Positions 56,770-64,000 of a stretch of DNA of 64,000 bases are shown here, piece after piece. Source of the DNA: Adiantum capillus-veneris (taxonomy: Eukaryota > Streptophyta > Polypodiopsida > Polypodiales > Pteridaceae); NCBI GenBank assembly GCA_014529385.2, contig CM043960.1, positions 122,379,043-122,443,042 of the forward strand, read 5' to 3'. The position numbers and the translations under genes are program-made. Below the pieces are notes generated by a model that was given only the letters and a program-made list of their open reading frames with translations, made no database searches and was not told where the DNA came from. Each line of letters opens with the position of its first letter. The stretch's first letter is position 1.

Positions 56770-57364
56770 AATTGGGGCATGGAAGACTGCCGCTCGCTAC
56801 TGCTGCTCGGACGCTCCCTCCCCCTTCTTCGCCATCGTTGCCTACCCACCTGCCCCTGCGTAGCACCCCCGCCCTCGCCCCCTGCGCAGCCCACCCTGCC
56901 CGCCCCCCTGCCCGCCGCGTGCGCTGTCCACCCACCCTGCCTGCCGTCGTGCCCACTTCCCAGCCCGCAGCCCCTCCAGTCTGCTGCCCTTTCGCTGCCC
57001 CGAGCCCCGCGCCCCGTGCGCTTCCCAGCCAATCCGCTTCCCTGCCATTACCACCCCCCCGCCCCGCTTCCTTCGCTCTTTGCCTTTCTCCTCGAAGGTT
57101 TCCTTCAGCAGCATCGGCAGTGCTATTCTTTGGACAGTGCTCGTCAAGGTCTGTTACAGCGAAATCACTCTATCCGCTTCTCTGACACAGTAGTAGACAC
57201 AGATGGAGGCTCTAGCTCCGCCACACAGGGACTCTTCCAAAGCCTCCTCGCCCGACCCCGCTGAGCCCACCATTCGACTTGCTCTCTCACCAACAGAGCA
57301 AGTGAGCCTAGCCGCAGAGGTAGAGCACTTGCAGGCGCCTTCTGTCATCTGCAAGGTTCTCGAT

Positions 57365-58721
57365 ACCTGACCCAGCAGAGGAGAGTTGCGTGACCTTCTC
57401 TAGGCTCGCCTACTTGTAGAGGTGGGCAAGATCTTGGACGTACAAGTTCTCGGACGAGGCTACTACCAGATCGAGTTTGAGACCTCTGAGATAGCATCCA
57501 AGGTTATCGCCATGAGTCCGTTGACCATCCGAGCAGCTTGAGCCCACTTTTGACAGTGGAATCATGGTTTTGACCCTGCTTCGGATGTTCTGGTAGAGGA
57601 GGCATACATCCCCATCTCTGTCTGCTTTCTTGGTTTGCGGAGGGAGTACTTGCCACTTTTGTCCAGGATAGGCTCACAGATTGGGACTGTCCTTGAGACA
57701 CCGCGCACGGTGGCAGGCGGCCGGCATTCCCTCAGTTTGCATTTTGGTTAAGGACACTCACACACTCCCGAAGGTCAATCTTCTGCCTCGGGTGAGTGGG
57801 GGTTGGTTCAGACAGAGCGTGCAGTATTTGGGTCTCCCGAACCAGTGCTTCATTTGTTGACAGATGGGCCATCTTGGGAAGGCCTATCCATGGAGGAGGC
57901 CTCGACCTACACCACAGACTCGGCCCCATCCTGCAAGGGCTGGCCAGCAGCCACAGGCTGAGACATAGCGCACACATGCAGAGCCTCCCTCCGAGCCTGG
58001 GGCTCCAATGGAGGAGGGATGGAAGCAGGTCCGTGGTCGACGACAGCGAGGTCCACAGAGACAGCCTGGCACTCATAGTGGTCCTCGGGTGCCTGCCTAG
58101 TAGCAGTGGGTTCCAACAGGGAACTGTTTTGGTCCTCTTGAGTAGGATGAGGTCCCTGCTCCAGCCCCCACCTCAGCTTCACCCTCGACAACCCCTCCCC
58201 CCCCAGAGTTCCCCCCTCCTCATCATCGTCCCCCCGCCTCCTCCCCTCGCCCCTCTTCCTCTGTCGCCTCCCCCTCGCCCCTCCTCTCCACCTCTCACCC
58301 CTACTCCTACTCCCCCCCCCCTCCCGCTCCAGTTCCACAGCCGACCCAGGGGGCAGGGCCATCTCCGGCTGCTAGGAGATCTCTTGGCAGCATCTTTGCC
58401 ACGAGTCGCTTGGCGAGAGAGGGACAGCCTTTCTTGCGACCCCCTCTAGAGGTACAAACGTCTCCTTTTGCAGCTATCCATCGTGGTCTAACGAGCATCG
58501 ACTTGCGATGCCGATGGGACTTCTTGGACTACGACTTCACTCGTTTTCTTGGCGACCCATCAGCAAACCATGAGGCAGCCTGCTTCAGTGTTCATGTTCT
58601 GTTCCTTGTAGCTAGGGGGATAGAGGCCTTGGACTCAGCGGTTGGCTTCTCTTTTTCCCTTTGTGGCAGAGACCAGACTGAGTGGACTCTTGACTCAGTG
58701 TTGGGGTGGCTACACACATAG
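57365..58721 (+). pseudogene. LINE-B ORF1 (DUF4283-like, then Pro-rich)
   Basis: ORF1 proteins of plant L1 elements bind RNA. After frame breaks, the text reads LGRGYYQIEFETSEIASKV, then two stops, and AYIPISVCFLGLRREYLPLL ending IGTVLETP. These follow the plant ORF1 (DUF4283) pattern of a GxxxFxF strand, a W-x-P region (here damaged) and IGxxIGxxL. A very proline-rich stretch occupies 58140-58340, and the frame 58410-58721 is open but unrecognised. Assignment rests on pattern and position before the endonuclease. Confidence 0.55.
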
Positions 58722-59064
58722 GTCCTAGAGTCTCTCACCACATGGTAGAATTAGGAGTTACAAACATGCTTCAGACTTTGTGGCCATTGGCCAAGTTTGC
58801 GGTGACCCCTCCAGATACAGCAGGATATAGACACATTGTGGTCTACTTCTTTGCCGATACGTAGTGCTTGTCATGCTATGTACACATTCATGAGGACTCC
58901 TGGACAGAGCAGGTTGCTCTACGGACGGCTCGCTCTACTTGGGCTTAGGCCAGGCACTCGTTGCAGTCACGCCTATCTAGAGGACGCTCGGATGCGGATT
59001 ACTCCCCATCCAAGCAAGCCTCGAAGATAGAACGTTTAGCTGTTGTGGTAGCATCTGTTCTCTC

Positions 59065-59922
59065 TTGCTCCCCATGAGGATCATCTCATGGAATGTGCAG
59101 GGACTTGGTGGGCCCCAGTTTCAGCGTCAGCGGGGTCGACTGTGTCACGAGCTTCAGTGCTGCCTTGTGGGAGGAGAGATTGATCTCCTTATGCTTCAGG
59201 AGCACCATCTGTGTGAGAGCTGCATTAGACGTTGTGGTCAGCTCTTACGTGGACGATATGATACTTTTTGGTCAGCTGCTTTTGGAGCTGGAGGCATCTA
59301 GGGTGGGGTATGTATGACTATTGCAGATTCTTTGCAGCAGGTCATTGTGGGCAGAGGGATTATTGTGCCAGGCAAGGCTTTGTGGATTACTATGCATGTT
59401 CAGGTTTGCCTTGGGAGCTTCCTGAACATCAATGCGCCCAATGTGGCAAGTGCACGAGCAGAGTTTTGGTCACAAATAGTTGAGTCCTTGCCGAGCCACA
59501 GGCAGAACAGTGGTGCATAGGGGGGGGGGGGGGGGGACTTCAACATGTTGGAGGACCCTTCTGACAGGATTGGTGGTAGCCATGCTACTGTACGTGGAGT
59601 TGAGCTGGCAGCCTGGGAGAGGTTTTGTATGACTCTGAGGGTCTCGGATATATGGCAGCACTCTAGTTTTGTGAGGCCCCGAGACAGCCTTGCCTTCTCT
59701 CGATCGGACCACAGAGTGGGAGGAGTGAATCTATCGCGGATAGATCGCCTGTACACTAGTGACCATTTCAGTGACTTGGGCGAGACAGTTGGCATTCTGG
59801 CAGGGAATTCCTTCTCGGACCATGCACCACTGATCCTCATAGTGGCAAATAGGCAGAGGATAGGGAGCACAATGCTTCGCATCCCAGAGAGGGTCTTGCT
59901 GGACTCTGCACTCATAGAGTGA
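59065..59922 (+). pseudogene. LINE-B APE-type endonuclease
   Basis: Nicks target DNA to prime reverse transcription. ATG at 59065. Landmarks: IISWNVQGLGG (Asn of motif 1), DLLMLQEHHL (Glu), a stop at 59299, then GGDFNMLEDPSDR (motif GDFN), SRIDRLYTS and SFSDHAPLIL (SDH catalytic end). A run of 17 G at 59520-59536 immediately before DFN shifts the frame. The catalytic residues themselves are all present across frames. Confidence 0.85.
59520..59536. repeat. Poly(G) run in LINE-B
   Basis: Seventeen consecutive G at the GGDFN position of the endonuclease, where the consensus needs only about six. A local slippage expansion or an assembly artefact. Confidence 0.95.
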
Positions 59923-60388
59923 GTAGAGGTTCTCTGGACAGAGAGCTTGGACAGACAGGACTCTCCTGCTGACATAGTGGCCTCAGGACTTGCTCAGATT
60001 AGTTGTTCTTTCTCCAGAAGGAGCGGCATCTCACACGGGGCATTGCTTCGTTGTAGAGGATACAGGAGCAGCATCCAGACATCCCTTGGTTGGAGGAGGA
60101 GCTGCAGTAGGCTCGCCAGGAGCTTGTTAGCACAGAGGAGCGGTGACATGAGTTTGCTTTCCATCGACAGGCATCTCAGTGGACACAGGTGGGCGACAGA
60201 GTGACTGGTTCTTTCTTCAAGGCGGTGGGAGCTCCACATTCTCATGCCAAGGTCAGTCAATTGAGGAGGCCCGATGGGTCAGTTGCTTCTGAGCCCGAGG
60301 ATATGCATGCAGTTGCTCTACTGACTTTTATCGTGAGTTACTGTCTGTAGACCCTCAGTCAGAGCATTAGGATGCATGCAGGGAGAAG

Positions 60389-61694
60389 GTGTGGGCACAG
60401 ATGCTTTGCCTTGTGACTGAGGAGATGCATCAGAGACTTGAGCTGCCACTTCAGCTTGAGGAGTTGCACACGGCTCTTAGTGCCCTCCCCAGTGGTAGCT
60501 GTCCATGTGAGGATGGGTTGACTCCCAGTTTTTTCTTAGAGTACTGGGACTTGCTTGGCCTAGATCTCTGTAGTGCTTTTCGTACATCTTGCACACAAGA
60601 GTGATGCCTGACAGCATGAGTGAGGGCTTGATCTACCTCATTCCCAAGGAGGGTGGCTCCTTGGATGAGATTCGACAGTGGCGCCCCATCACCATTTTCA
60701 ACTCAGCCTACAAAATTCTTGCCAAGGCTCTGAGTTTGAGGATCCATCCACTTCTAGAGAGCCTTATACACGGGACTCATACAGGTTTTGTCAAGGAACG
60801 CAGTATCCTTGACAACATCTTTAATTTTTGGGAGGCTTCTGTCCTAGCGCGTCTCCGTGGTGAGGACCTGGTGATTCTTCTTCTCAATTTTGAGAAGGCA
60901 TACGACAGAGTTGACTGGGCCTTTCTAGAGGGCACTCTACGTAGGATGGGCTTCTCACATGCTTGGATCAAAGGGGTGTTAGCTTTGTACAGATAGGCTC
61001 ACAGTTAGGTTCTTGGTAGGGGTGATCGCTTCATGCTCACACGTTCGGTCAGACAGGGCTGTCCTCTTGCTCCCTTCCTCTTTCTGTTCTATGTGGAGGT
61101 GATGAGCAGGTTCTTGGTGTCGTAGCAGGTTGGTCTATGGGGCTTAGCACTCCCTATTTGGGGAGATGAGCTAATGGACGCAGAGTTTACGCGACGACTC
61201 AGCCTTGTACTTAGATTGCTAGGAGGCCAACCTCCACAGGTGTGAGCAGGCTCTAGAGACCTTCTGTTGTGCATCTGGCACACTGACCCATTGGAGAAAG
61301 ACAGTGGCTTTCTCAGTTGGTAGTGCTTTTGTGATCGATTATATGCCAGTAGAGGGTTTTAGGTGGATTCCCCCAGGGACTGCAGTTCAGTACTTGGGCT
61401 GTCAGGTTGGTTTGAACTTGTCTCCTAAGCAGCAGATTGCTCCCCTCCTGTCTATCAGGAGGATGTTGTTACATCGGAGCTCAGCACGACTTTATTTGGC
61501 AGGCAGAGTAGTATTTTCCAACCAGGTGTTGTTGGCGACTATGTGGTACATCACTTCTTGCTAGATCTTCTCGAGTTCTTGTATCAACCAGGTAAAGAGG
61601 CTGATCAGGAACTTCCTTTGGTCATGACGTGACACTCAGATAGCCCGAGCCAAAGTGGCTTGGCAGGTCATCACTCTTACTTGTTCACAGTGAT
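60389..61694 (+). pseudogene. LINE-B reverse transcriptase, 3'-truncated
   Basis: Landmarks in order: LIYLIPKEGG, IRQWRPITIFNSAYKILAK, TGFVKERSILDNIF, LLNFEKAYDRVDWAFL (motif A, with Asn where catalytic Asp is expected), RMGFSHAWIKG, TRSVRQGCPLAPFLF (motif B). A one-base frameshift inside motif C follows (DDSALYLD readable at about 61191-61214), then AVQYLGCQVG and AGRVVFSNQVLLATMWYI. The end FLWS...ARAKVAWQ is the usual C-terminal region, after which similarity stops. It is L1-like and inactive. Confidence 0.88.
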
Positions 61695-64000
61695 AGCCGT
61701 TTTTCGCCTCTCCATAATTGCCATAGTAAGTTACTCCACCCTACCAAATTCACCCAAACGCTATGGCTATCCCTACCATTTCACTATACATAGGCGTGTG
61801 TGAGTTAGGGGGCTTTTCCCATATCTTCTTAACAACCCTCAGCTAGCTAGTCACTGGGCTAGTTGAGCCAAAAAAATAAAAGTATATTATGGCCTCTTTG
61901 TGTGTAAATATTTCATTGTATATATGGCCTAAATATATGGATTTTTTATAATTATTTTGGTATTTTATTTAAATATTTCTACTTAGGTGTGTGTTTTATT
62001 AAACCTATGTACACCTTCTTTCATCCTCCTACACCATAATCATATTTTTTGCCAATATGTACATACTCTAACCTCATATTTTTCCTTTATACAAATCACT
62101 CCCACATTTTCACCCTCACCCTCGTGAAAACAAAAAATTGATTTCTACTCATTGGTTACGTTTATTATATTATTTACTTGCATACCTTTTCTCTTTCACC
62201 CAAAATAATTCAAGGAGGGACCATATCATATGATTCCAATATCTTTCCATATCCATAACTCCTCCATATTTTTATTATTATTTTTACTCATTATTCTAAC
62301 ACCATGTGCTCATTGAGCTAAAGTCCATGAATAGTCCATACACTAGTCCCACCATGTATATATTTCTTTATTCACCAATAATCCTCCTCCATGCATGGGT
62401 CAAGGGCAACTTGGATGCTTTGTATTATAATATGACAAAGGAGGGGCTCACTCTTGGATGCATTGTACAAATTCAACAAAAGAGGGGGCCACTAAAAGAC
62501 TTTTGCAGGCATAAAAACAGGCTTTTTGGTGAGAATTTTGGCACCTATCTCCACTCCAAATTTGGAGCGGTGGTAAAAAGAGAAAATGTAGCCCACGCTC
62601 TGAATAATCACCTCAAATTTTTTCATGATTTTTGGAGCTACCAGCGATGAGCTATAAGTTTTTGAGTGGACCCTAGTCTGCCCACTTTTCTCACAAGTAG
62701 CCCTTAGTCTTCTCTCACCCTTCCACACACCTACTCACTCTTACACATCCCTCCCTCTCCTCCCCCCACTCAATTCTGCAATTTCCATGGCTTCTCCCAC
62801 CCTCTTCACCATTACCCTTCTCTCTCATCCCTATAGTTCTTTTATGAACCTCTACATACATACACCCTCTCCATGTCTCTCTCTATTGCTTCTATGTTAC
62901 AATTTCATTTACCTCTCCTAAAAATATCTAAAATTCAGCATCCTAACTATGATAACTTCTGCAAATTGAGGATTTTTCATCAACAAATCCTCTTTTCATC
63001 GTGGTGGTCAACCGTGGTGGCGGCGTAAAGAAGCGAAGAAGAAGAAGAAGACCAGCGGTCATTTTTTCCACAATCTACACAAGGGTGAGTTCAAGCTTCT
63101 TCAAAGCTTCACCATCTCAATGATTCTCTTTTAATTCACCCCTCTTCCTTCATCAAATCAACTCATCCTACCCATTGTAAATGTATCACTAACAATTCTA
63201 GTGATTATTACCACTAACAAATAACTTCTCTTGTAAAAATGCACCCACACTATCAACATATGGAGTAGGCAACCGCACAAGTAAACCAAATTCACTCACT
63301 CCCATGGAAGTTTCTCTCCTTTCACCACATCAATAATTCTCTTACTTGAGCCCACATCTATGTGACTCAAGAGAAAAGAGAGACCCCATTCTCATTTGAA
63401 ATTCATAAAAATTCATAATCCTTGATCTTTCCTAATAAAATTGATTAGGCTTAATCCTAATCAAGGCTTCTAAAACCTATAAATAGAACCCATTCCTCCT
63501 TGTAAAAGACATCACTATACCATTGCACACTAGATTGAGCGTACCACACGCCAGTTCTATCTTGGTTGTAAAGAGAGAGTAAGCTTCCTATACACCATCA
63601 CCTTGGTGCATAGAGAAGCTTGAGCTAGTTTGAGTGAGTGCGAGTAGAAGATATTCTTCCTACCATTGTTGTATCTACCCCAACATCAATGAGTTGGTAG
63701 TTTTGGGTGCAATTCATGTCCAAAGGCTCACGCTTCTCCTCCAATTTGGCTTGGCAAACTCATTCAGCTTCATAAGGTGACTTGTTTCATTGAAGGTTGT
63801 TGTTTTGTTGCTTGTGATTCATTGGCTATTGTTTGGCTACCATTGTAAGAGGGTGGATGGTGAGAGGGCTCCCATAACCCTAAGACAATGTGCTAGTGAT
63901 GCTATAACCAAATCTTGTCACTTGATTTCGCAAGCTCTAAGTTCCTTTTTGTGCAAAATATAAAGTTGAAGCTAAGTTGTACACCATCTCACTCTCTCTC
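61695..64000. other. AT-rich sequence, possible LTR at the right edge
   Basis: No gene recognised. From about 63.4 kb the text has LTR-like character: CCTATAAATAGAACCC at 63477-63492, followed by short leader-like sequence to the window end. A primer site is not reached. The 114-codon frame at 62306-62650 (+) has no recognisable features. Confidence 0.35.
63477..63492 (+). promoter_or_regulatory. TATA-box region of a possible LTR
   Basis: CCTATAAATAGAACCC is identical over 16 bp to the E1 5' LTR at 11641-11656. The flanks are not obviously related. It may be the promoter of an unrelated LTR element continuing beyond the window. Confidence 0.4.

Larger units (their letters stand above)
56770..61694 (+). 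mobile_element. LINE-B: near full-length, decayed L1-like element
   Basis: Base composition shifts abruptly from AT-rich to GC-rich at about 56770, taken as the 5' end. The order is GC-rich leader, ORF1 with an RNA-binding-like domain (57384-57720), Pro-rich region (58140-58340), APE endonuclease (59065-59922) and RT (60400-61694). This is the layout of plant L1 elements. The sequence stops inside the RT C-terminal region (FLWS...ARAKVAWQ) at about 61694, so the 3' end is missing. Many stops and frameshifts. Confidence 0.82.

Noticed and set aside
56772-57264. Proline/alanine-rich frames on both strands of the LINE-B leader
   Set aside because: High GC depletes stop codons on both strands, so open frames are expected by chance; no family features.

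Overview
The window looks like nuclear DNA of a land plant with a large, repeat-rich genome, and I see no host single-copy gene in it. The evidence for a plant is Ty3/gypsy elements with plant-type primer sites (initiator-Met-like and tRNA-Asp-like), plant-style LINEs, and degenerate TTTAGGG-like text near 8.5-10.1 kb. The Penelope-like element together with long GA, CT and GT microsatellites makes a fern, lycophyte or gymnosperm plausible, but that is inference. Almost every coding trace belongs to a transposable element, and most are broken by stops and frameshifts.

Layout. 1-11.5 kb is anonymous, AT-rich, repeat-derived DNA. It holds a 108-bp tandem duplication, a 0.95-kb direct repeat (1594-2541 and 6743-7697), a degenerate array of about 275-bp units carrying a palindrome, a 0.5-kb foldback and a 44-bp tandem repeat. 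From 11.5 to 40.9 kb there is a nest. E1 is an old Ty3/gypsy element on the + strand: its 5' LTR, PBS and gag-pol remnant lie at 11522-16449, and its probable 3' end with PPT and LTR at 40081-40868. E1 is split by E3, a gag-only (non-autonomous) LTR element on the - strand with 2.4-kb LTRs (18008-40080). E3 in turn carries E2, a 13.7-kb Ty3/gypsy element on the - strand (23424-37149, perfect CTGCA target duplication). A 5'-truncated LINE (about 18790-20389) sits inside one E3 LTR.

From 40.9 to 53.4 kb lies E5, a Penelope-like retroelement on the - strand with long direct terminal repeats (pseudo-LTRs) rich in GT microsatellites and no visible GIY-YIG endonuclease. Its right repeat is interrupted by E4, a 5.9-kb LTR element without a recognisable gag-pol (47139-53047, perfect AAAGC target duplication). 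The left repeat of E5 preserves the uninterrupted site. 53.4-56.8 kb is unassigned. 56.8-61.7 kb is a near full-length but decayed L1-like LINE on the + strand (ORF1, APE endonuclease, RT). The last 2.3 kb has only a possible LTR promoter.

Most notable: E2 encodes, after its integrase, a second retropepsin-like domain with a DTGA active site (the ordinary DGGA protease lies before RT). This is followed by a tail with four W-P motifs and then a separate intact 140-codon ORF with its own TATA-like box. The Penelope-like element and the fully dated order of nested insertions are the other main points. All identities quoted are estimates by eye.
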